Source: Closterium sp. NIES-65 (taxonomy: Eukaryota > Streptophyta > Zygnematophyceae > Desmidiales > Closteriaceae). Taken from it: DNA of 64,000 nucleotides. The stretch is taken from NCBI GenBank assembly GCA_948144175.1, contig CANXME010002284.1, forward strand, positions 124,001-188,000. Reading direction: 5' to 3'. Below are positions 1 to 10,326 of the stretch, piece by piece; position 1 is the first letter of the stretch, and the number at the start of each line of letters is the position of its first letter. Both the position numbers and the translations under genes were made by a program. Below the pieces are notes generated by a model that did not search any database, was not told where the DNA came from, and saw only the letters and a program-made list of their open reading frames with translations.

Positions 1-1457
1 CTCAGGTACCGTGCTTGCTCCCTGTTGCTCATTGCACCCTTCCTCTTGGGTTCTTGTTGTTCCTTACACCCTGCCTGGGACGAGGACAGGCGCTGGTTCC
101 TTGACGAGCATATTGCCCCCCAGGTACCGCGCTTGCTCCCTTCTCCCTTGCCCCTGATGTGCTTAATGCTTGCACCTTTTCCCTCGGGTATTTATTCTTT
201 GCAGGTTGCCCCTCGGGAAGCAGGCATTGATGTTCCATACCCGAACCCCCTTCTCTGTGCTCCACCCCCCTCCTCCCCTCCCCACCGCCTCCTCCCCTCA
301 CACACCCCTTCACCCCTCCCAGATCAGAACCCCCTTCCCAATGCTCCACCTCCCTCTGTCCCTCTGCTTCCCTCTCTAACTCCTCCCCCTGCAACCCACA
401 GAACATCCTGTGTGGGCTGGACCGCATACGCTACGACTACGTGGGGCGCTTTGAGAGCATGGACGCGGACGTGAAGGCCCTCATGCACCGCTTTGGGAGG
501 GACCCGGGCGACGCCTTTGACTTTGGCAAGAAGATCCACCCCACCAAGTCCAGAGACCAGCTGCAGCAGATGTTCAGTAATAAGGTGAGGGGCTCAGTGC
601 TCCCTGAGACAAGTGATGTGTGTGTGGGATATCAGGCCTGTTGTTTTGTGTGGGATCCCTGCGGGACCCGGGATGTCTTTGACTTGGGCTAGAAGATCCA
701 CCCCACCAAGTCCTGGCAGAAGCCTTCTGCAGATGTTTACGAGCAAGGTGAGCAGCACAGTCTCCGCTGAAAGAGCAATTTGAGAATCATGAAGGCCGTT
801 GCTGTGCTGGAATCTGATTCATCCAGACTAAAGCCGTGCCTGGAAGGAAGTGAGACCACAGAAGCAAGCGCTGAAAAGCGCTTCTTTAGTCCATCCGCTG
901 AAAAGCAGAGATATTGTATTCTTTGACCCATCCATGCCAGGAAGCAAGTGAGACCACCCGCAACCCCTGCATCCTGCATGCCTGCCGGCTCACACGCGTG
1001 CATGTTTTGTGTTCCGCCCTCTGTGCAATCCTCTTGCCAGGAGACGTACGACATTATGAGGCGAGTGTATGGCATGGACATGCATGCGCCCTCCTGTGTG
1101 CACTGCTGGAAACAACCCTGTCGCCCCATGCTTGTGTGCAATTTTCTGTGCAGGAGATGTACGACATTGTGAGGGGCGAGTGTACGGCATGGACACGCAC
1201 GGTCCCTGATGCATGTGCTGCCTTTCCCTCCTTGCTTGGGTGCCGTCCCGTGCTTGTGTGCTGTCCCCTGCTTGCATGTGTGCCATGTGCAGGAGACGTA
1301 CGACATTGTGAGGCGAGTGTACGGCATGGACATGCACGCACCCTTGAACAACATCTCCTACGACCCTCCTGAGGAGCTCAGCAGAATCTACGAAGTGGGG
1401 GCTGCTGGGCAGGCGGGCAGCGGAGGCCTCCTGGACTCTAAGAGTGCGGGCAGGTGA
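1..1457 (+). CDS. Sulfotransferase (Sulfotransfer_2 type), 3' end of a gene entering from the left
   Basis: This is the C-terminal part of a PAPS-dependent carbohydrate-type sulfotransferase, probably a Golgi enzyme. Two complete exons are visible: 402-584 (61 codons, NILCGLDRIRYDY... to a GT donor at 585) and 1293-1457 (ETYDIVRRVYGMDMH..., stop TGA at 1455-1457). Both are phase 0 and join in frame. A short stretch at about 73-123 matches the 3' end of the preceding exon (WDEDRRWFLDEHIAPQ, donor at 124) but is not continuous with the rest of that exon, so it may be a duplicated fragment; positions 1-22 repeat the same donor region. The PAPS-binding exon lies outside the window. The minus-strand gene at 2562-8143 is a close paralogue with near-identical exon and intron sequence. 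The tail after the last conserved motif is longer here (GAAGQAGSGG...) than in the paralogue. Confidence 0.8.
652..1205 (+). repeat. Decayed tandem copies of sulfotransferase exons
   Basis: Position 652-748 repeats the 3' end of the 402-584 exon (FDLG, then an in-frame TAG, then HPTKSW...) with its own GT donor at about 749. Positions 1038-1089 and 1150-1202 repeat the acceptor and the first 17 or so codons of the final exon (ETYDIMRRVYGMDMH and EMYDIV, the second with a 1-base insertion). The complete exon follows at 1293. The copies include the splice-site-proximal intron and are in direct orientation. Confidence 0.8.
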
Positions 1458-2561
1458 AGGAATCTCTGTTGCACCGCTGTACCATGTGGTTGCAGCTTGC
1501 AGGGGTTAAAATCCCAGAGGTCTATCCGCTGCTTTGTTTAAGCGGCTCCACTGACGAGTGAGGTGTGGGCTGTAGGGCGGCTGAGGGCGGTGAGATGTGG
1601 GTTCTGCACTGCCTGTGCATGAGAGGGATGGGGGGGGGAGCTGCGACAGTGTCGGGGGCAAAGGAGGGATGGAGGGAGAGAGAACAGAAAGAGCGAGAGC
1701 GAGAAAATCAGGGAGTAAGACACTGGGAGGAGAGGGAGGAGAGAGGTGACGTGTGCTTTATAACAAGACACCATTGGTTGGAGGGAGCTGCCTTGAAGAG
1801 TGTTGCCGTGCTGCTCGTCGTGTGTGCTAGCAAGACTCTCGTGTGAGTGAGGCTCTCCTGAGGCACCTCAACAACATGCTCGTCTACGTGCCACGCTGGT
1901 ACCCTGCTGCTGCTAGAGAAACAGCCACTGCTGCTGCTGCTGCTGCTGCTGGAAGGTGTATGGATGTGCGGCAGAGCGTGGTGCTGCTGAATAGCAGCAA
2001 GAGCTGTTCTTGAGTCGTCTCAAGCAAGAGCGGATGGTTGTTAGACCAACATGCGTCTTTGTATTTGCTCTTGAAACTCGTGCGTTCCAGACAAATGGAA
2101 CAGGGCTGGGGGGACAAGGTAGCTTTGATGAAAATAACTGTAGATTACCTGAGGCATCAGGACCTGCGTGGTGGGGAAAGGGTACGGTAGTCTTGAAATA
2201 ACTGTAGACTATGTGAGGCACCAGGGCCTGCGTGGTGGTGTAACTACTGTTTCCAATTCTTTTTTTTTTTTTGGTTCCATGGAAGTGTGCCGCATTCACC
2301 AGCACAGAGCACCCCAGAAATCAAGACTGGGGTGCTTACACATCCCAGCAGCAGTCCCCGATCATTCTAGTAGTAACCATCCTTGCTCTAAAAAGGATGA
2401 TACTGTCACATGCTTTGGGCAAGGGAATCATCAAAGCTTTTTTTCTCCAATATGACAACATGGCACAGCAACGGATAAATCTCTTTACAATCACATGGTA
2501 CGGCGCGACCGTACATTCCTTCACTTGCCAGCACTCTTGAGTCCAGGACTTGGCTGCCCGG
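1458..2561. other. Spacer between two convergent sulfotransferase genes
   Basis: I find no gene here. It should hold the two 3' untranslated regions. It contains a CTG/CAG tract at about 1903-1952, a T11 run near 2260, a short tandem similarity (CTGTAGA...GAGGCA.CAGG) at about 2138-2230, and a palindrome at 2009-2024. No convincing protein similarity was seen in either strand. Confidence 0.6.
2009..2024. repeat. Short palindrome, CTTGAG-TCGT-CTCAAG, flanked by a direct repeat
   Basis: Six-base arms surround a 4-base core. The 9-bp direct repeat AGCAAGAGC lies at 1996-2004 and again at 2023-2031, so the palindrome sits between two copies of the same sequence. It belongs to the TTTTGAG-N4-CTCAAAA family described in the findings. 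Confidence 0.6.
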
Positions 2562-5500
2562 TCATCTGCCCGCCCCCTCTTCGAAGATTCTCCGGAGCTC
2601 CTTGGGGGGAGCGTAGGAGATGTTGTTCAAAGGTGCGTGCATGTCCATGCCGTACACTCGCCTCACAATGTCGTACGTCTCCTGCGGACAAGGGGGGGGG
2701 GGGGGGGGCACAAGCATGTGGTTCTCTTGAATGCGGGTAACGGAGGGTCTGTGCATGTCCATGCCGTACACTCGCCTCACAATGTCGTATGTCTCCTGCA
2801 GATGGGGCACACATCAGCAGGGATGACACGCAAGCAAAGAGTGGAGGGCAGCACGCGCACAAGAGTGAGCGAGCGAGCGTGTCCATGCCGTACACTCGCC
2901 TCACAATGTTGTCTGTTTCCTGGAGCCGACAACCAGGCATGTGAATGGGAGGACTATATTCAAAATGCACGCAGGAGAGGGCCTGTGCCATGTCTATGCT
3001 GTCAACATGTGCCACAATCTCATACGCCTCCTGCAGATGCCACACAAGCAGCCTGAGGGAAGGCAGCGTGAGCACACGAGTGCGCAGGCAGGCATGTGGG
3101 ATTCCAGTGCACGCAGGAGGGTGCGTACTTGTCATTGCTGGCACTCGCCTCACAATCTCTTACCGGTACAACTCCTGCAGTTGACACACAAGCAGCCTGA
3201 CGGGAAGGCATCTGTGCATGAGAGTGAGCAGGCAGACATGTGGGATTCCAGTGTATGCAGGAGGGTGCATACATGTCCGCGCCATACACTCGCCTCACAA
3301 TCTCATACATCTCCTGCAGTTGCCACACAAGCGGCCTGAGGGGAAGGCATCCATGCACGAAGGTGAGCGAGCGGGCATGTGATAGCACCCTGCAATGCTG
3401 CATGCCCCTCACCTTGCTGGTGAACATCTGCAGCATCTGCATCTGCAGCTGCAGCTGGTCTCTGGACTTGGTGGGGTGGATCTTTTTGCCAAAGTCAAAG
3501 GCGTCGCCCGGGTCCCTCCAAAAGGATGTAGCACAGCAATAAGCCTGATATCCACTGTACGTACGAACTTCCCTTCTCTCAGGGAAAGTGAGGCCCTCAC
3601 CTTATTGAACAACTTTAGAAGCTGGTCTCTGGACTTGGTGGGGTGGATCTTCTTGCCAAAGTCAAAGGCGTCGCCCGGGTCCCTCCCAAAGCGGTGCATG
3701 AGGGCCTTCACGTCCGCGTCCATGCTCTCAAAGCGCCCCACGTAGTCGTAGCGTATGCGGTCCAGCCCACACAGGATGTTCTGTGGGTTGCGGGGGGAGG
3801 CGTTAGAGAGGGAAGCAGAGGGACGGAGGGAGGTGGAGCATTGGGAAGGGGGTTCTGATGTGGGAGGGGTGAAGGGGTGTGTGAGGGGAGGAGGCGGTGG
3901 GGAGGGGAGGAGGGGGGTGGAGCACAGAGAAGGGGATTCGGGTATGGAACAACAATGCCTGCTTCCTGAGGGGCAACGTGCAAAGAATAAACACCCGAGG
4001 GAAAAGGTGCAAGCATTAAGCACCTCAGGAGCAAGGGAGAAGGGTGCAAGCGGAGTACCTGGGGGGCGATGTGCTCATCCAGGAACCAGCGCCTGTCCTC
4101 GTCCCAGGCATCCCCCAGCAGTCGCACGAACTCCTCAAACGACAGCAGTCGCCCCATCTCCATCTCTATCTTGTCTTTCCACACCCCCCACCAACTGCTG
4201 CTGCGTTTCCGCCAACCCCCTCCTTCTGCTGCCTCTGCTGATTGTGCCACTGCACCTTCTTCCTCCCCTGCTGCCCCTCCAGCGAAAATATCTCCCTCGT
4301 TTCCCCGATATCTGAGCCGGTCCCTGGCTCGTAGCATCCAAAGCTGCCCGAAAAATCTTCTCGCCCAGAACCGCCGCCCGTAATCCTTGGGGCCGCCGCC
4401 CATCACGTACTTGTTGAGATACGCAGATACGATTCTGGTGAATGGCTGGCGGACGAACACGAACCTGGTGTAGTCGGTTCGGGTGATGGCTCGGATGGCG
4501 TCAGGTTCGGAGAGCGAATACCAGACCTCGGTGATGTTGCTGGTGGCTGGGAGTTGTGCTTCTGGGAACTGGTTGGGGTGGGGGTGGTGGTGCTGCTGCC
4601 GAATCCAAAACTTCCAACTGGTGGATCCGACCTTTTGCAGCTCGCAATATACAAGTCCCACTGTGTCTGATGGGGGTGGGGCGTGGCATGGTGGGAGGCA
4701 AGAGACAGGGAGAGGAGTTGAGTCATCTCACATATTGCTGCTGGCGAATCCAGAACTTCCAACTGGTTGATCCCACCTTGTGTACCTCGCAGTATACCAG
4801 ACCCACTGTGTCTGATGGCGGGTGGGGCGGGGCATGACAATGAACCAAGTTGACTGTTGAGTCAACTCAAAAGTCAACCCAGCTCGTGGGTCGACCTTCT
4901 GTACCTCGCATTATACCAGACTCACTGTGTCTGATAGGGAGGGGGCGTGCATGGTGGGAGGAGAGAGACAGCGAGAGGCAGGGGGAGACAGGAGGAACAG
5001 GAGGAACAGGGGCGACAGAGGGACGGGTGGGTGTGGAGGGAGGGGAGGGAGGGGAGGGGAAGAGTGGGATGTCGTACGAACAGCCAGTCCGACAGCCAGT
5101 CCGACAGCCAGACTGACAGCCAGACTGACAGCCAGACTGACGGCCAGACTGACAGCCAGACTGACGGCCAGACTGACGGCCAGACTGACGGCCAGACTGA
5201 CGGCCAGACTGACGGCCAGACTGTGGGCCAGACGGACAAACCCCTTCCATGATGATCATGGTGATGCATCCAGGCGTGATTGACATGCTACCACTCACCA
5301 TCCGCTATTAGTTGCCTCCCCGTGCGGATTTGAAGGGCTCTTAGAAAGCCTCCTCTCATTGTAAAGAGGATGATCAAGGAGGCCACTCACCATCCACGTT
5401 CAGTTGCCTGCCCATGCGGTGTTTGTGAATCGGCACGATGAACGGCGCATGGCACAACCCACGCTCCTCCTCAAACACTCCACCACTCGCTCTCCCCTCC

Positions 5501-8143
5501 CCACTCCCCTTTGCTGCCCCCTCTCCCTCATTGTCCCCCCCCACAGCCACCGGCACGGGCGCCACACCCCGAGGAACCGTCTCCGGGGCGACCAGCACGT
5601 CGCGCATGCAGGGGGATCTGCCCCTGGCGGAGGCCTGCGCGCGGATGAGGTCCGCCTGGGGGGAGTGCTGCAGGTGAATGAGCCCCTGGGCGGATGCGAG
5701 AGTGAATAGCTCCGCTGCTTCCAGCTGCGCGCATTCTACCCATGCGCCCACCCCTCGCTCCCCCTGCTCCATCCCTTCACTCTCAGCACTCCCGCCACTC
5801 CTGCCACTCCCGTCACTTCCGCCCCTCCCGCCTCCCTCCCTGCCTCCCTCCCTGCCTCCCTCCCTGTCTCTCCCCACCCACCAGCCAAACCACCCAGAAC
5901 TCCTCCTCAGCGCCTCCCGCTCTGCAATCTCCTTCAAAGTGGGTTCCGCGGGGGGCATGGGCGGGGGGAGCGCGTCCCCCCACGCGGGGTTGGGGCGGCA
6001 GAGGGCGGAGCGGCGCAGGGTGGCGCGGAGAAGGTGCGGCTGGCGGTAGGGGTGGAAGGTGTGCGCCACAGCCAGCGCCTGCGACGGCCAGAAACCCGCC
6101 ACTGTAGCGTCGCCTTCGGGCTGCCCGAGAAAAAACCACATGAGGCGGCGGGTGGTGCAGTTGACTGTGTGGTGAGGGTGGCAGCTTGTGCAGAGGGGGT
6201 TGAGAGGGTAGAGGGATACAGGTTCTACGTAGACAGCTGTGCTGTGCTGGACACGTGTCAGGTTCTCGTTGGCTATCAGCTCCTGTACGGCTGTGGACGG
6301 CTGTAGCAGGCTGTAGCAGCGCTGGATGGAGGTGTGAAGCTGGGAGGAATCGTCCACGTCAGCAAGGGTGCTGATAGATGCATCCATAGGCGGGAGGGAG
6401 GAGGAGAGGAAGAATTCGACTTGCAAGGTGCGAGAGGGATGGGCGGCGGGAAGGGGTTGGGAGGAGGAGGGGTTGAACGTGCCAGCCTGCTTTTCCCGTT
6501 GCTGCTGCAGCTGCTCTTGAGATATCGGCTGGGGGACTTCCGAATTGAGGGCCTGTTGGGATGCGCCGTCAAGGTGACAACGTGAGGGGGAAGCGGGAGG
6601 GGGAATGGGGAAACACGATCAGGAATGGGGAAACACGATCAGGAATGGGGAAACGCGATCAGGAATGGGGAAACACGATCAGGAATGGGGAAACACGATC
6701 AGGAATGGGGAAACACGATCAGGAATGGGGAAACACGATCAGGAATGGGGAAACGCGATCAGGAATGGGGAAACACGATCAGGAATGGGGAAACACGATC
6801 AGGAATGGGGAAACACGATCAGGAATGGGGAAACACGATCAGGAATGGGGAAACACGATCAGGAATGGGGAAAGAAGCAGCGTGTGGCGAATGGTGAGCT
6901 GACGGACAACCATGAAGCACTGAAAGAAGAGCTGACAAATGAAGAGCTGACAAAAGAAGAGCTGACGAAAAAACCCATGCGCGAATAGAAACTCATCCGA
7001 TGACGCATACTAATCATCTCTTCTTTGAAAGTACCTACCGCAAAGGTATAAAGCGGCGAGTTGAGCCAACTCGGCCGGTGCTGCAGCACGATCGGCTCGT
7101 CTGAGGCAGCATCAGAATCATCCGCATCCGCCGGGAACAATGGTGGCGACTCCTGCGCCTGAAACTCGCCCTGCTGGCTGCCGCTTTGCGCGGCGCCGAG
7201 CGCGCTCGGGGGAGGCAGAGGGCCCAGCACGTGGCTGAGCGTGGCGTGCGGCATGGCTCGATCCGGCAGCCATAACACGGCCAGCCGCAACGGCCGCTGC
7301 TGCTGCGCCGGTGGCTGTGGTTGCCGCTGCTGGGAAGACGCAGCGTTGGTATAGTCCCAGAGAGTATCTGGGACTCTGGCCGGAGTCAGCTTGGACGACA
7401 GCAGGTGGTGCAGCGCGTACCCTGCGCACACTGCCTCCAGCCGCTTGTGAAGCGGACCCTGGATTTGCGGGATTGCGGATGAGACGGAAAGAGGCGGAAA
7501 TGCCGAATCGGCATGAAAATCACCTCGGAGATTGGATGGTTTTTTGGGAATGGAGCGAGAAAAATGCTTGTGAAGTGGCACGTCATTACCAAGGTTGGAA
7601 GGATTTTAGGGAATGGAGAGAGGGAACATAACTGCAGACTTGAGGAAAAAAACACCCGGAATTCGGGGTTGTGAATGTGAAACGTTTAATTTAACGGCTT
7701 AGAGAAATACCATCTGGATCATTATTGTGATCCGTCATCTTAATACATTTGAATCCTCTTTAGATATTCACTTTAAGACTTGCCTTGGCCCATAAGACGA
7801 CGTCCGGGTGGGAGACGTTGAGGCTTAGGCTTCTAGCTTCCTCAGTCGCCGCGTCTTCTGCTGCCAGTTCCGCAAAAACCGGTGAAGGATTAGAGAAGAT
7901 GAGGAATTGCTGGCCGTCGCCAGAGGCTGTCAGGAATGCTTCGCGCGTTAGGGCTATTGCTACAAAACTGACGACAGTGAGCACTGCAAGGAGTTTCGAC
8001 ACGTGTCGCCACGTCGCATTCTTGGAAAACGAAGCTGCCAGTGAAAATGCACACTTTTCGTAACATAATCGCCGGTCAAGACGGACTCTTAAGGCACAGG
8101 CTAGATCCTTTTCCATAATCGCCCATGGACATGGGAATCTCAT
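2562..8143 (-). CDS. Sulfotransferase (Sulfotransfer_2 type), complete six-exon gene, 947 codons
   Basis: Predicted type II Golgi enzyme transferring sulfate from PAPS to a glycan. My exons on the minus strand are 8143-7784, 7458-7039, 6552-5391, 4660-4059, 3780-3601 and 2681-2562; all phases agree and the total is 2,844 nt. A signal anchor lies near residues 50-66 (LLAVLTVVSFVAIAL). The 5'-phosphosulfate loop is KVGSTSWK at about 657-664, and the 3'-phosphate loop is RQPFTRIVSAY at about 718-728. The C-terminal block ETYDIVRRVYGMD ends the fold. The protein is more than twice the usual family length because of low-complexity stretches between the anchor and the catalytic domain (Q/P-rich about 165-180, E/G-rich about 420-470). 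The first donor is read as a GC donor (AAG|GCAAGT), the least certain junction. ATG 8143 has a second in-frame ATG nine codons on. Confidence 0.8.
2751..3322 (-). repeat. Five decayed tandem copies of sulfotransferase exon 6
   Basis: Copies of the acceptor and about 16 codons of the last exon (ETYDIVRRVYGMDM) lie at about 2751-2801, 2879-2932, 2982-3036, 3126-3180 and 3269-3322, upstream of the intact copy at 2562-2681 in transcription order. Several keep the CAG acceptor but have substitutions such as EAYEIVAHVDSIDM. Spacing is about 107-144 bp. They interrupt the last intron. Confidence 0.85.
3413..3527 (-). repeat. Decayed tandem copy of sulfotransferase exon 5 (3' half)
   Basis: The minus-strand sequence repeats DPGDAFDFGKKIHPTKSRDQL of exon 5 followed by an expanded glutamine/cysteine-like triplet stretch and MFTSK with a GT donor. 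The upstream boundary is abrupt at about 3527. The intact exon 5 is at 3601-3780. Confidence 0.8.
4718..4878. repeat. Two palindromes between tandem copies of sulfotransferase exon 4
   Basis: TTGAG-TCAT-CTCA (4718-4730) lies between the intact exon-4 start (ending 4660) and its first copy (4743-4815). A 30-bp near-perfect palindrome (4849-4878) with arms related to GTTGACTTTTGAGT and its complement lies between the first and the second copy (from about 4870). Both are at duplication junctions. Confidence 0.7.
4743..4940 (-). repeat. Two decayed copies of the 5' end of sulfotransferase exon 4
   Basis: On the minus strand the sequence LVYCEVHKVGSTSWKFWIRQQ is repeated at about 4739-4805, and a more diverged EVQKVDPRAG-like copy lies at about 4870-4918. 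Both retain the CACAG acceptor and the following intron bases. The intact exon begins at 4660. They carry the PAPS-loop coding sequence, so splicing to them could mimic the catalytic loop but would not continue in frame through the fold. Confidence 0.8.
5086..5240. repeat. 12-bp minisatellite in a sulfotransferase intron
   Basis: The unit CCAGACTGACGG (early copies CCAGACTGACAG and CCAGTCCGACAG) is repeated about 12 times head to tail. It lies in the intron between exons 3 and 4. Just beyond it, 5290-5330 is a degraded copy of the exon 3 donor region (intact donor at 5390). Confidence 0.85.
6602..6873. repeat. 20-bp minisatellite in a sulfotransferase intron
   Basis: The unit GGAATGGGGAAACACGATCA is repeated about 13 times, almost perfectly (two copies have GCGATCA). 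There are no spacers, so it is not a CRISPR array. It occupies much of the intron between exons 2 and 3, followed by short GAAGAGCTGACAAA repeats at about 6920-6970. Confidence 0.9.
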
Positions 8144-8807
8144 TAGTATGTAATATCATCAGCTTAGCGTACAATGCAACAGTTTCTTTCCTACTAAAGC
8201 TTCCAAATCACGTCTGTGCAATGACTTCGTTCGCAATGGCCAACTCCTAACCTCCAACGGAACTTCCTCTGAGGTGCCATTGAACATCCCCTCTCTTCCA
8301 AAAATTGCAGATCAAACAACAAGAAGATCCGCCAAGCGAGATGTTCTTGAAGTGAGGTCAGAGCATGCAGCTTGAAAGTCGGTGGGCGATTGTGTTGTGT
8401 TTTGTGCCCGCCCATGAATGTAGCAATCACGATAACTGTTGAAGCAGTTGGGTACAATGTTGTGCATTCTGAAGCGGTTTCCTCGTTTCACCGTCTGGAA
8501 CCGTTTACAACCAGCCTGATTTTTTTTGCATGCATCAGTGTGGGATGTGGATGGGGTGGGAGAGGGGCGGGTCCCCATGGCTTCGGCTCGAGAATCGCGA
8601 CTCGAGATTCAAGGAAAACCTTGACATTTTAGAAACGGATCAGCCAGCGAATCAACAGTGTTACGATGCAAGGCTGTCATACTGATATTCAGATTACATA
8701 TTAAAGAATACAGATAGTATCTCAATAAAGAACACCATCATAAGCACTAGGCTAAAAAATCATAAAGATACACTGAGGACCTTATGCAAGGGTGGAAAAA
8801 AATTGTT
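8144..8807. other. Intergenic region, kinase-like gene 3' end to sulfotransferase start
   Basis: This stretch should contain the 3' end of the kinase-like transcript and the promoter of the sulfotransferase, both on the minus strand. It is AT-richer than the flanking genes. I see no further gene. A CTCGAG-containing imperfect palindrome lies at about 8588-8610. Confidence 0.5.
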
Positions 8808-10295
8808 TCACACATTGGCAGCCACCACTGCAAGTGATGCTTTCAATTGATCGTTGGACAGAGGCTTGGTCATAAATCCATTCATCCCAATTTCCCGGCA
8901 CCTCTTAGGAGCTCCCGCCACAAGATCGGCCGTGATGGCAAATATCGGAACTCGATGCCGACCCACCTGCTCCTCCAGCCGTCGGATTTCGATGGTTGCA
9001 TCATAGCCGTCCATCACCGGCATCTGCAGAGCAACGAGAATGGTTGTGGAGAGACGAGGGATGGAGGACACAGAAGCTGGGAAATGCTCAAATGAAACAC
9101 CTAAAAAGCAGTGTTAGTTGGTGGGAGGTGGGAAGTGGAAGTGGGAAGTGGGAGTGGGAATTTTGAAGTGCTAAGGGGAAGTGGGTGTAGGTGGGTGTAG
9201 ATGGGTAGAAAGCCAGGAGCACACACCTGAAGGTCCATAAAGACGCACACAAACCCGTCCCCTCCACCTCCTTCACCTCCTCCGCCTCCCTCACTCCCCT
9301 CACCACCCCCACCCCCTACACCCGCGTCTCCGCCTTCCTTCATCCCCTCTAAAAACTTCTCCACTGCAACACAGCCATTCTCTGCCTGCACGCCCACCAT
9401 GCCGTACGGCCGTAGCTTCGCCAGCACCACCTTGCGGTTCACCGCGTTGTCATCCACCACAAGTACCCGTCGCCCTTTCAACCGTGCCGTGAGGGTCCTT
9501 GGGGAGAGTGGCGGGGCGGGAGCTTGGCTCGGCTCGTCCACCTGCCCTGCTTGGCTCAGCTCGTCCACCTGCCCTGCTTGATTTGAATCCGCGGAGGAGG
9601 CCTGCGGTGTTTCGGAGGAGGTTTCGCGCGTGGTTTCGGGGGAGATTTGGCCGCCCTGGTGGTGGTTCCCTGTTTCAGACCCTGGTGTTTTGAGGTCCAG
9701 GAGCCCTGGACCCCCCCGCGTCTCCTGCCTTCTTGTCCTCTCTCCCCCCGCGCTGCTACCTCTGTCTTCAGCGGCTCTCCCTGCTTCCTCTCCCACTCGT
9801 TGACCCTCCTGCTCCCTCCTCTCCTCCTCCCTCTCATCACACTCTTCTGCTTCATCATAAATGTCATCAACAGCTATTGCAGCTGTAGCAGCAGCAGTAG
9901 CAGCAGCAGCAAACTCCTCCTGTACCAGGTCAGTCAAGGACGGTGCTGCTGGCAACGGTACAGCCCGTGTTGCTACAGCCCCAGCCACTGGAACCTTAAC
10001 TGCTTCGTGTCCAGCTGAGAAATCCGCTGCAGGCACAGCAGTAGCAGCTGCTGCTAGCTCCCTATAGCTCACCGTGGGAGCAGTGATGTGAGCAGGGGGA
10101 GAGGCGGCAGGCGAGAAAGAGGAGGCGGCCAAGGATGCAGGGAGGGCAGGGCAATGCGTGCATTCAGGTGAAAGAGCAGGTAGAAGATTCTCATCAGGTG
10201 CTGTAGGTGCAACATCAGTAGCTGTGAGAGTGGAAGGTGGAACGCACGCAGAGGAGAAGGGCAAGGAGGAGGGAGAAGAGGACGGGGAAGCGGAA

Positions 10296-10326
<31 letters not shown>

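Noticed and set aside
6602-6873. 20-bp repeats resembling a CRISPR array
   Set aside because: Units are contiguous with no unique spacers, and the region is an intron of a eukaryotic gene.
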